A stretch of DNA of 10,463 bases from JADFXI01 sp050011415 (GTDB taxonomy: Bacteria; Nitrospirota; Thermodesulfovibrionia; Thermodesulfovibrionales; Dissulfurispiraceae), in contig JBEKJD010000095.1 in assembly GCA_050011415.1 (NCBI GenBank), positions 1 through 10,463 of the forward strand, given 5' to 3'. Both the position numbers and the translations under genes were made by a program. The notes beneath the pieces are model-generated. The model had not been told where the DNA came from. It was given only the letters and a program-made list of their open reading frames with translations, and did not search any database. The first letter of the stretch is position 1, and each line of letters starts with the position of its first letter. Positions 1 to 4,865 of this stretch are shown here, piece by piece.

Positions 1-29
1 GCGGCGGGCGGCTGCGCGGCGGGCCGGCG

Positions 30-149
30 TCACATCAGCTTCGCGAGATAGGGACTGAGCAGCTTTTCGATCTGCTTTGCGGCAACGTCGACCTCGATGT
101 TCACCTTGTCGCCGGGCACGCGCCGGCCGAGCGTCGTCGCCTCCGCGGT
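30..149 (-). CDS. ribE: Riboflavin synthase alpha chain, C-terminal fragment
   Basis: Read on the minus strand, about 39 codons end in TGA at 30-32. The peptide contains AEATTLGRR, then PGDKVNIEVD, then a helix ending QIEKLL. This matches the end of the second lumazine-binding barrel of riboflavin synthase (usual pattern: IPHTxExTxLG, then GDxVNxExD, then the C-terminal trimerisation helix). The enzyme dismutates two 6,7-dimethyl-8-ribityllumazine molecules to riboflavin. Homology stops at about base 149: the His expected before the first conserved Thr is missing, and codons further upstream no longer fit the family. Roughly 160 N-terminal residues of a protein normally near 200 are absent. 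GC over 1-147 is about 70%, far above the rest of the window, so the fragment probably comes from a different, high-GC genome. The family call is fairly firm; it is non-functional as it stands. Confidence 0.72.
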   Translation of the reverse strand, partial: TAEATTLGRRVPGDKVNIEVDVAAKQIEKLLSPYLAKLM

Positions 150-648
150 GGTGCCCGAGGTAGCAAGAACAGGGATAAATAATTTTTTCCGGAACCTTGA
201 GATGCCTGTAAGGTTTGTGAATGCCCTTCTTCAGGGACAGCCCAAAGCAGCCGGGATAGAGCTGGTCCGCTTCAGCATGAACAGTACAATGGGTCTCGGA
301 GGTCTGATTGATATAATGAAACGGAACCCCAACTTTCAACCTCAGGAGAAGGATACGGGTCAGACACTCGGAAAGTATGGCATTGGAAATGGTTTATTTA
401 TAGTCTGGCCTTTTTGGGGACCTTCAACCTTGAGGGACACGGCCGGCCTTGTCGGCGACAGCTACCTGACGCCGATTAATTATATTACTCCGATCCAGGA
501 TGCGCTGGAACTCAACGCATATGACGATTTCAATAAAACGTCATTGCATATTGGTGAATACGAGGATTTTAAGGAAGCTGCTATCGACCCTTATATCGCG
601 ATAAAAGATGCGTATCTGCAGCATCGGAAATATTTGCTCAGCCAGTAG
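148..648 (+). CDS. mlaA: MlaA (VacJ) family outer-membrane lipoprotein, 5'-truncated
   Basis: About 166 codons remain of an MlaA-type lipoprotein, usually 230-280 residues. MlaA sits in the outer membrane and passes mislocalised phospholipids from the outer leaflet to the Mla retrograde transport system. Visible family signatures are VVPEVARTGINNFFRNL near the start of the fragment, the RFSMNSTMGLGGLID block, the GQTLGKYGIGNG stretch, and WPFWGPSTLRDTAG followed by a Pro-rich motif. The lipoprotein signal peptide and N-terminal segment are missing. The open frame continues back to an ATG at 97, but that part is merely the antisense of the riboflavin synthase fragment, so 97 is not a real start. 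No other mla genes follow. Stop TAG is at 646-648. The family is clear; truncation at the junction near 148 is clear too, but its cause is not. Confidence 0.88.
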   Translation: MVPEVARTGINNFFRNLEMPVRFVNALLQGQPKAAGIELVRFSMNSTMGLGGLIDIMKRNPNFQPQEKDTGQTLGKYGIGNGLFIVWPFWGPSTLRDTAGLVGDSYLTPINYITPIQDALELNAYDDFNKTSLHIGEYEDFKEAAIDPYIAIKDAYLQHRKYLLSQ

Positions 649-693
649 TAATGGGGCTTGCGCAAATGTTAACTCAAGAAATAAGAAAGAAAC

Positions 694-724
694 CTGACAT
701 ATCAGGAGACTCCTGATATGTCAG
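694..724. repeat. 31-bp perfect palindrome (operator- or terminator-like)
   Basis: Two perfect 15-bp arms, CTGACATATCAGGAG and CTCCTGATATGTCAG, flank one central base (709). It lies 45 bases after the mlaA stop and about 100 bases upstream of the sigma-54-like promoter. In RNA it would give a stem of about 13 bp with a tight loop, but no T-run follows on the + strand. It could be a dimeric regulator's operator, a T-less terminator or an RNA-processing hairpin. The symmetry is certain; the role is not. Confidence 0.6.
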
Positions 725-824
725 AAGGTGTCGCCGTTAGCAGTATCATTCCCCCAGCGTATTCTTCCCCGAAATTTCAATGTTTTCAAGATCATGGAAA
801 CTCCTGTCCTGTCAATAATAGTCC

Positions 825-840
825 TGGCACACATTCTGCT
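825..840 (+). promoter_or_regulatory. Candidate sigma-54 (-24/-12) promoter
   Basis: TGGCAC at 825-830 is followed by five bases and then CTGCT at 836-840. The invariant GG (826-827) and GC (838-839) are 12 bases apart, as required for RpoN, and only one core base differs from the TGGCAC-N5-TTGCW consensus. Transcription would begin near 851, giving an untranslated leader of about 85 bases before the gene at 935. A sigma-70-like -10 (TACAAT, 842-847) overlaps but has no -35 partner at the right distance. No enhancer-binding regulator is encoded in the window. Confidence 0.45.
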
Positions 841-934
841 ATACAATACACCAGCAAACACCAAAGAATGTTTCTTTTTGATGCGATAGTGGCATCGAAA
901 AGAACATTAACATTTATCGTAAGGAGAGAGAGAA

Positions 935-1516
935 ATGATTACGGAGATCATGAAGTCGTGTATATTGGGTATCGGTGTTCTGTTATTAGTCTTAACGGGA
1001 TCTGCTACCCAAAGTAAGGCAGGGGTAAATGTAAACATAGGTGTCAATCTCCCGGCTATCAGATTTGCTGCTCCACCTGACGTAGTTGTGATACCTGGAA
1101 CATATGTTTACATGGTCCCTGACATTAATGTGGATGTTTTTTTCTTTCAAGGATACTGGTGGCGTCCTTATGAAGGGCGCTGGTACAGATCCCAGGACTA
1201 TAGGGGGTCATGGCGCTACGTAGACCCTGCGAGGGTCCCCCGTGGATTGAGTGCGCTGCCACAGGATTATCGTCATCGTCTGGCTCCTGGATACGAACGG
1301 ATACCTTACAGAGACGTGCAAAAGAACTGGAGCAAATGGGAGAAAGAAAAACATTGGGACGGGCGAGGTGGTGAGAAAACCCGCGAAGGACAGAGTGAGA
1401 AAACCCGCGAAGGACAGAGTGAGAAAGCCCGCGAAGGACACAGTGAGAAAGCCCGCGAAGGACAGAGTGAGAAAGCCCGCGAGGGACAGAGTGAGAAAAC
1501 CGGCGAAGGACGATGA
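935..1516 (+). CDS. Exported aromatic-rich protein with C-terminal EKxREGQS repeats
   Basis: A 193-residue protein of unknown function. Residues 1-29 form a signal peptide with hydrophobic core LGIGVLLLVL and a probable cleavage near SKA-G. Residues 31-72 are beta-like (alternating VNVNIGVN, then PGTYVYMVPDINVDVFFFQG). Residues 73-98 are rich in Trp, Tyr and Arg (GYWWRPYEGRWYRS). A basic segment follows, ending in KNWSKWEKEKHW at 130-141. From memory, this core resembles hypothetical periplasmic proteins common in Deltaproteobacteria and Nitrospirota. Residues 147-193 are nearly six copies of the charged octad EK(T/A)REGQS. The ATG at 935 has the purine-rich ribosome site AAGGAG at 921-926; an in-frame ATG at 950 is less well placed. 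It is the first gene after the sigma-54-like promoter. The ORF and export signal are firm; the function is unknown. Confidence 0.82.
   Translation: MITEIMKSCILGIGVLLLVLTGSATQSKAGVNVNIGVNLPAIRFAAPPDVVVIPGTYVYMVPDINVDVFFFQGYWWRPYEGRWYRSQDYRGSWRYVDPARVPRGLSALPQDYRHRLAPGYERIPYRDVQKNWSKWEKEKHWDGRGGEKTREGQSEKTREGQSEKAREGHSEKAREGQSEKAREGQSEKTGEGR
1373..1516 (+). repeat. 24-bp tandem repeat, about 5.9 copies, inside the preceding CDS
   Basis: Units start at 1373, 1397, 1421, 1445, 1469 and 1493. The consensus begins GAGAAARCCCGCGAAGGACA and ends with GAGT. Copies differ by a few substitutions: ACC to GCC (Thr to Ala), CAG to CAC (Gln to His) in copy 3, GAA to GAG in copy 5, and CGC to GGC in the last copy. 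The length is a multiple of three, so copy-number change keeps the frame. The last unit runs directly into the stop codon. The unit lacks stops in several other frames, which explains long spurious open frames on both strands here. Confidence 0.95.
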
Positions 1517-1546
1517 CCCCATAAGCAGGCATTAAAAGGAGGGCTG

Positions 1547-1885
1547 GTGGACACTAAGATACTTGTGACATTAAAAATGGTTGTCCGGCCTGAAAGACGG
1601 AGTGATCTTTTAGAAGCGATGCGGGGGATGGTTGAACCCGCGCGGGTCGAAAGGGGCTGTCTGAGTTATTGCCTCTATCAAGACGTAGAAGACAGAAATA
1701 CCCTTTTCCTGGTGGAGGAATGGGAAACGCAGAAAGATCTTGAGAGCCATATCAGCACAGACAATCAGAGGCGTCTGCTCGAGCTCATGGACCTCTTGAA
1801 GGAGCAGCCTGAACTGGGCTTCAACACTGTGTCACACACGGCGGGAATGGAACTGATAGAAGATGTGCTGCACAGGATACGGTGA
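1547..1885 (+). CDS. Antibiotic biosynthesis monooxygenase (ABM) domain protein
   Basis: A 112-residue single-domain protein of the ABM / dimeric alpha-beta barrel fold. Visible pattern: strand 1 ILVTLKMVVRPE (residues 5-16), helix RSDLLEAMRGMVEPAR (18-33), the conserved turn ERGCLSYCLYQDVEDRN (35-51), strand TLFLVEEWET (52-61), then DLESHIS (64-70), where the family usually has His. These small dimers include quinol and antibiotic monooxygenases, but many have no known substrate; no cofactor is bound covalently. It starts at GTG 1547 with a strong AGGAGG at 1537-1542, only 4 bases away. It lies 30 bases after the repeat protein, so it is likely in the same transcript. The fold is confident; the substrate is unknown. 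Confidence 0.82.
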   Translation: MDTKILVTLKMVVRPERRSDLLEAMRGMVEPARVERGCLSYCLYQDVEDRNTLFLVEEWETQKDLESHISTDNQRRLLELMDLLKEQPELGFNTVSHTAGMELIEDVLHRIR

Positions 1886-1968
1886 TCGAGATGAGAACTG
1901 GAAGGATATGCCATCGGGTCCGATGTAAACATGTGAGGCATGATGTCATATAAGAAAAGGAGGTTGCT

Positions 1969-2118
1969 ATGCTTTGGACGATATTTGTGATTCTTGTGAT
2001 ACTCTGGATGTTGGGGCTGGTGAGCGGTCACATGATCGGCGGATTCATTCATATACTGCTTGTTATCGCCATTGTAATCGTGTTGATCAGAATCATTCAG
2101 GGGCGAAGACCTGTGTGA
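1969..2118 (+). CDS. lmo0937-type small membrane protein (49 aa)
   Basis: A 49-codon gene starting at ATG 1969, five bases after AGGAGG (1958-1963). The product begins MLWTIFVILVILWMLGLV, continues SGHMIGGFIHILLVIAIVIV and ends LIRIIQGRRPV. It has two hydrophobic segments (about residues 3-18 and 25-42) joined by a short Gly/His turn, and a basic tail likely in the cytoplasm. This is the pattern of the lmo0937 / DUF5670 family of tiny membrane proteins, widespread and often next to stress or envelope genes; function unknown. Downstream, 2119-2203 holds a hairpin before the next gene. Overlapping open frames in other phases lack a ribosome site and are not real. Confidence 0.85.
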   Translation: MLWTIFVILVILWMLGLVSGHMIGGFIHILLVIAIVIVLIRIIQGRRPV

Positions 2119-2161
2119 ATCATTTACATGTATTAATTTGCCCTGGTTACATTTATTAACA

Positions 2162-2181
2162 GTGCAATCGACTGATTGCAC
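2162..2181 (+). repeat. 8-bp inverted repeat upstream of lipoprotein gene
   Basis: GTGCAATC (2162-2169) and GATTGCAC (2174-2181) are perfect complements around a 4-base loop. It sits 10 bases before the AGGAGG of the lipoprotein gene. No T-run follows, so a classical terminator is unlikely; an operator or a leader hairpin limiting translation is possible. Confidence 0.45.
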
Positions 2182-2188
2182 ATCTAAA

Positions 2189-2295
2189 GACAGGAGGAGC
2201 GAAATGACCTACAGCAGGGGCTTAAGCCGGAAGTTTATTTTTAAGGCAGTGTTAATGGTTTGTGGATTGGCCTTGTTTTCGGGCTGCGTCAGTAT
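2189..2295 (+). repeat. Lipoprotein leader direct repeat, copy A
   Basis: This covers the ribosome site, start codon, whole signal peptide and lipobox of the gene at 2204. It aligns without gaps to copy B at 2798-2904: 100 of 107 bases are identical by hand count. Similarity ends soon after the lipobox Cys codon, and the mature proteins are unrelated. This suggests recent duplication or gene conversion limited to the leader. Confidence 0.93.
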
Positions 2296-2788
2296 GCAAA
2301 CATGGCCGGATTCTGAAAGGAATGCAGAGAACAAGATGGTTGTAATCCAGGAGAAGATTGGGGATGGTCTGAAAACCGGCGTGCTTAGCCCCGATCAGTC
2401 CCAGATGTTTCTGACTACACTGAAGGGTATTCGAACAGACTATGCGGCGCTGAGAGAAAAAAGGGTCTACCAAAGCGAGTGGAATAGCCTTCTTGGAAGA
2501 CTTGATGCGCTTGGCGATGAGATCAACAGGGCGCTTGGCAGGTCCACAAGAATTGAAGAACCAAGGAATGGGGACAGGATCGTCTCGCTACAAAGAAGAA
2601 TTGATGATGAAAGGATCAACGGACGTTTGCCTATGACAGAGGGGAGAGATTATCAATCCAGACTGGACTCCATCAGGAATGAGTATTTGCGGATGACGGA
2701 GGGAGGCAGATACGCCACGCACGAGGAGAGAGCAGACATTTCCCGCAGGCTCGATTCATTGGAAACTGATCTAAATCGGTATAGGTAG
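2204..2788 (+). CDS. Helical lipoprotein with an internal ~62-residue repeat
   Basis: A 194-residue predicted lipoprotein of no recognised family. ATG 2204 is chosen because AGGAGG (2192-2197) lies six bases upstream and the signal peptide starts right there; the open frame extends back to an ATG at 2138 without a ribosome site. The N-terminus is basic, then AVLMVCGLALFSGC gives a lipobox-like cleavage before Cys28 (Phe at -3 is slightly unusual). The mature part is charged and probably all-helical. It holds two related segments, about residues 48-109 and 129-192, sharing the pattern (I/L)Q-x-(K/R)-I-x-D, then L-x-x-IR-x-(D/E)-Y, then Y-x-x-x-E and RLD-x-L-x-x-x-(I/L)-NR. It is probably anchored in the outer membrane. 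Its leader is nearly identical to that of the next gene. Confidence 0.85.
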   Translation: MTYSRGLSRKFIFKAVLMVCGLALFSGCVSMQTWPDSERNAENKMVVIQEKIGDGLKTGVLSPDQSQMFLTTLKGIRTDYAALREKRVYQSEWNSLLGRLDALGDEINRALGRSTRIEEPRNGDRIVSLQRRIDDERINGRLPMTEGRDYQSRLDSIRNEYLRMTEGGRYATHEERADISRRLDSLETDLNRYR

Positions 2789-2797
2789 ACTTTTTGA

Positions 2798-2904
2798 GAC
2801 AGGAGGAAAGAAATGACCAACAGCAGGGGCTTAAGCCTGAAGTTTATTTTTATGGCAGTGTTAATGGTTTTTGGATTGGCCTTGTTTTCGGGCTGCGCCA
2901 GTAT
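2798..2904 (+). repeat. Lipoprotein leader direct repeat, copy B
   Basis: Copy B covers the ribosome site and leader of the BON lipoprotein gene. It lies exactly 609 bases after copy A with 7 mismatches in 107 bases. Five mismatches change the leader peptide (Tyr/Asn3, Arg/Leu9, Lys/Met14, Cys/Phe20, Val/Ala29), so protein identity is slightly lower than DNA identity, pointing to a young event. Confidence 0.93.
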
Positions 2905-3148
2905 TACGGGCGAAACAGCAGGTGAAAATATCGACGACTCGACGATCCATACGAAAGCTATTGCGAAAGTAGTTGAAGACCAGGATGCTCATTATTTCAA
3001 GATCGATGTTTCTGTTACACAAGGAGACGTTGTGCTTACAGGTTTTGTGAATAACAGAGAGACTGAGGAAAGGGTCATAGCAAAGATCAGGGAAATCAGG
3101 GGAGTGAAATCCGTGAAGAGCCTCCTGAAGATAGAACATAAACAGTAA
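2813..3148 (+). CDS. BON-domain lipoprotein
   Basis: A 111-residue lipoprotein with one BON domain. The leader runs to a lipobox ending SGC (Cys28). The BON domain spans about residues 41-108: DDSTIHTKAIAKVVED helix, then the strand pair FKIDVSVTQGDVVLTGFVNN with the conserved Gly turns, then the ETEERVIAKIREIRGVKSVKSLL helix-strand. BON domains (as in OsmY, DolP and channel or secretin partners) bind phospholipid membranes, and single-domain lipoproteins of this kind are linked to outer-membrane integrity and osmotic stress. AGGAGG at 2801-2806 is six bases before ATG 2813. It follows the helical lipoprotein by 24 bases, so the two are probably co-transcribed. The domain call is firm; the exact role is inferred. 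Confidence 0.93.
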   Translation: MTNSRGLSLKFIFMAVLMVFGLALFSGCASITGETAGENIDDSTIHTKAIAKVVEDQDAHYFKIDVSVTQGDVVLTGFVNNRETEERVIAKIREIRGVKSVKSLLKIEHKQ

Positions 3149-3187
3149 AAGGAAAGTGGGCATTCCGCGAGAGCACTCCTCATTTAT

Positions 3188-3212
3188 CCGGGGGGATTCC
3201 CCGGGGTGCCCC
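3188..3212 (+). terminator. GC-rich hairpin, possible terminator or leader structure
   Basis: CCGGGG (3188-3193) pairs with CCCCGG (3199-3204) across a 5-base loop. A competing stem, GGGG (3203-3206) with CCCC (3209-3212), shares bases with it. It lies 40 bases after the BON gene stop. No T-run follows, so intrinsic termination is doubtful; it may stabilise the upstream mRNA 3' end. Confidence 0.35.
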
Positions 3213-3303
3213 TTCAACTTTGAATTTGATGATCTCATACTGACAGAGGGAGAGGGAAAAGCGTGCCTTCTGCTTCAGTGAGCAGCATGAAAGGAGAAAT
3301 ACT

Positions 3304-3495
3304 ATGCCGTTGGTCCACTTAATAATTGTTCTTATTGTTGTCGGGGTAATCCTATGGTTGATTAATACATACATACCGATGCAGTCTACCATAAAGAAAA
3401 TATTGAATGCGGTAGTGGTTATAGCAGTGGTCCTCTGGTTGCTGAGTGCGTTCGGAATGTTAGGCTCCATCGAAAGGATTCGTATTGGGAGGTGA
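3304..3495 (+). CDS. Thivi_2564-type small membrane protein (63 aa)
   Basis: A 63-residue protein with two transmembrane segments, about residues 4-22 (VHLIIVLIVVGVILWLINTY) and 33-52 (ILNAVVVIAVVLWLLSAFGM), joined by a short polar loop containing IPMQSTIKK. This layout, especially the LIxxYIPM-xxxIKKILN stretch, is that of the Thivi_2564 family of small bacterial membrane proteins, whose function is not known. GGAG at 3293-3296 gives a good ribosome site for ATG 3304. Like the lmo0937-type protein earlier in the cluster, it is often found among stress or envelope genes in Proteobacteria (from memory). Confidence 0.83.
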   Translation: MPLVHLIIVLIVVGVILWLINTYIPMQSTIKKILNAVVVIAVVLWLLSAFGMLGSIERIRIGR

Positions 3496-3590
3496 AGGGT
3501 CTGAAAATAGCCTGAATATGTGAAAGAACGGAGGCAAATGTTTATTTTCTGAGAGGAAGAGGTCATGAGCGTACGCGAAGGAGTTGCCCT

Positions 3591-4493
3591 ATGCGCGGGA
3601 AACATATTTTTTGTCTTTTTTTGATTTTAATTTTGCTGTTTTGCCAATGTGGTGCAAAATCGTACGGTGAGGAATCCTATCGTTCAGGACCTGAACCTCT
3701 TCTCGATAAATACCATGAGATCAAAAAAGAACTGGAGAAAAACTCCGGCACGGTCCCTTTCCACGTAGAATCGTCCGCGAACGCACATGCATCCCAGGTC
3801 GATATCTATGGCATTATCAAATATCCGTTCGAGATGGTCCAAAATGAGTTTCTCGTTCCGACTAACTGGTGCGATATCGTTCTGCCGCATCTTAATGTAA
3901 GGGCATGTACTTATAAGAAGGTGAATGATACATGGCTGCTCAACATTTACAATGTGGATAAATCCTCAGAACCTCTTGAGGATGCATATCAAATGAAATT
4001 CTTGTACCGCGTAAGTGTGCTGCAACCCGAATATTTTAATATTTCCCTCACTGCGGATGAGGGGCCCTCTCATACAAAGGACCACCTGTTAGGCTTTGAG
4101 GCGATACCACTTGAGACAGACACAACATTTATTCATATGCGTTATTCTTTTGGTTACAGTGCCTTTGGATATTTCCTTATGAAAATATTCGGCGGCTCCA
4201 AGATCGGTTTCAGTATAAGCGGTACGGACAGCTCCGGAAATCCTGTTTATGTAGGGGGGCTAAGGGGCATAGTCGAGCGTTATGTTGTATACTATTACCT
4301 TGCAGTTCTTGCATACCTTGATACCCTCAAGTCTCCCCCTGATCAACGATTCGGGAAACGAATCAGTCAATGGTATGATTTGACGGCCGGTTTCAAAAAT
4401 CAGCTTTTCGAAATGAATAAGGAAGAATATTTTACGCACAAGAATCAGGACTGGAAAAGTCAGGAAAGACTTCAAAGTGAGTTGAACAGATAA
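3591..4493 (+). CDS. Exported protein of unknown function, possibly START/SRPBCC-like
   Basis: A 300-residue protein. Residues 1-25 form a signal peptide (IFCLFLILILLFCQCGAKS). Cys18 and Cys20 lie at its end but the context is not a good lipobox. The mature part has VDIYGIIKYPFEMVQNEFLVP (residues 70-90), NWCDIVLPHLNVRAC (92-106), GFEAIPLE (168-175), KIGFSISGTDSSGNPVYVGG (204-223) and RGIVERYVVYYYLAVLAYL (225-243). Together these match, from memory, a conserved family of hypothetical proteins in Beta- and Deltaproteobacteria. The strand, helix, then W-x-x-(I/V)-x-P order and long C-terminal helix suggest a helix-grip (START/SRPBCC) lipid-binding fold, but that is inference. AAGGAG at 3578-3583 supports ATG 3591. 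It ends the envelope cluster. Confidence 0.8.
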   Translation: MRGKHIFCLFLILILLFCQCGAKSYGEESYRSGPEPLLDKYHEIKKELEKNSGTVPFHVESSANAHASQVDIYGIIKYPFEMVQNEFLVPTNWCDIVLPHLNVRACTYKKVNDTWLLNIYNVDKSSEPLEDAYQMKFLYRVSVLQPEYFNISLTADEGPSHTKDHLLGFEAIPLETDTTFIHMRYSFGYSAFGYFLMKIFGGSKIGFSISGTDSSGNPVYVGGLRGIVERYVVYYYLAVLAYLDTLKSPPDQRFGKRISQWYDLTAGFKNQLFEMNKEEYFTHKNQDWKSQERLQSELNR

Positions 4494-4580
4494 GAGATAT
4501 GCAGCGGAGTTAAGACTTATCTTAGTGGCACGAGTGCGACATTCTTGCTGACGTAAAATGGGCTGATCTCCTCTCCATTA

Positions 4581-4607
4581 TGCCTTCCGGGCACAAATGC
4601 CTTTTTT
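4581..4607 (+). terminator. Weak intrinsic terminator with alternative pairing
   Basis: GGCA (4590-4593) and TGCC (4598-4601) form a short stem followed by six T (4602-4607). An earlier TGCC (4581-4584) can pair with the same GGCA, so two mutually exclusive hairpins are possible. The stem is only 4-5 bp, so termination would be weak. It is about 90 bases after the cluster's last stop codon. Confidence 0.35.
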
Positions 4608-4690
4608 ATTGAGAATTACATGTCAGTGGTGTTAAAATATCAATTCGTCCGGGCTAAAGCACAATAATATCATTACAGCCGGGCGGCACT

Positions 4691-4719
4691 TTGAACACGC
4701 TGTGTTCGGTGGATTGTAT
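4691..4719 (+). promoter_or_regulatory. Possible sigma-70 promoter for tRNA-Gln (and prs)
   Basis: TTGAAC at 4691-4696 could be a -35, and TGTATT at 4715-4720 a -10 after an 18-base spacer, placing the start some 15 bases before the tRNA. A perfect inverted repeat, GAACAC-gct-GTGTTC (4693-4707), overlaps the -35 and spacer. The match is moderate. Confidence 0.33.
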
Positions 4720-4742
4720 TTATAAGGTAACTTATTGATTTT

Positions 4743-4814
4743 TGGGGCGTAGACAAGCGGCAAGTCAGCAGATTTTGGATCTGCCATTCCCAGGTTCGAA
4801 TCCTGGCGCCCCAG
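4743..4814 (+). tRNA. tRNA-Gln (anticodon UUG)
   Basis: A 72-base cloverleaf. Acceptor arms TGGGGCG (4743-4749) and CGCCCCA (4807-4813) pair fully, with discriminator G at 4814. The D arm is GAC/GTC with loop AAGCGGCAA. Anticodon stem GCAGA/TCTGC encloses loop TTTTGGA with anticodon TTG at 4775-4777, reading CAA and, by wobble, CAG. T arm CCAGG/CCTGG encloses TTCGAAT. The 3' CCA is not encoded. It precedes prs by 51 bases; tRNA-Gln beside prs is also known in Geobacter-like genomes, so they may share a transcript. Confidence 0.97.
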
Positions 4815-4865
4815 TCCTTCTGTAGAGATTTGTTTTTTATGTTAAAATAATGGTCCGGAGGGGAA

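Larger units (their letters stand above)
649..934. other. Intergenic region after mlaA
   Basis: About 286 bases without a credible gene. It contains the palindrome at 694-724, the promoter candidate at 825-840, and a short imperfect inverted repeat at 876-900 (GATGC and GCATC arms flanked by T-rich and A-rich ends). A 99-codon open frame at 718-1017 runs through it, but it overlaps the start of the next gene by 83 bases and its product resembles no protein family. Confidence 0.5.
4494..4742. other. Intergenic region before tRNA-Gln
   Basis: About 249 bases with no plausible gene; an open frame on the minus strand crossing it (4673-5089) runs through the tRNA and is a shadow. It holds a terminator-like hairpin near 4590-4607 and a possible tRNA promoter near 4691-4720. 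Nothing else is recognised. Confidence 0.5.

Noticed and set aside
97..147. Apparent N-terminus of the MlaA reading frame from ATG 97
   Set aside because: It is the antisense of the riboflavin synthase tail and gives no lipoprotein signal peptide; MlaA similarity begins only near 148.
718..1017. A 99-codon open frame starting in the palindrome
   Set aside because: AGGAG of the palindrome could act as a ribosome site, but the product resembles nothing, lacks organised secondary structure, and overlaps the well-supported gene at 935 by 83 bases.
1373..1516. CRISPR-like array
   Set aside because: The units are contiguous coding repeats without spacers, so this is a protein repeat.
1125..1554. 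Several long open frames on both strands across the 24-bp repeat
   Set aside because: They exist because the repeat unit has no stop in those phases; none has a ribosome site or recognisable domain.
1912..1925. Small palindrome CATCGG-gt-CCGATG after the ABM gene
   Set aside because: Arms of only six bases and no T-run; too weak to call a terminator or operator.
3565..3624. A 19-codon frame (MSVREGVAL...) overlapping the start of the START-like gene
   Set aside because: It has a fair ribosome site (AGGAAGAGG) but only three bases before the ATG, and there is no attenuation structure; it could be a leader peptide but evidence is thin.
4526..4545. TGGCACG sequence as a second sigma-54 promoter
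   Set aside because: The GC element is not at the required 12-base spacing; the nearest TTGC is too far downstream.
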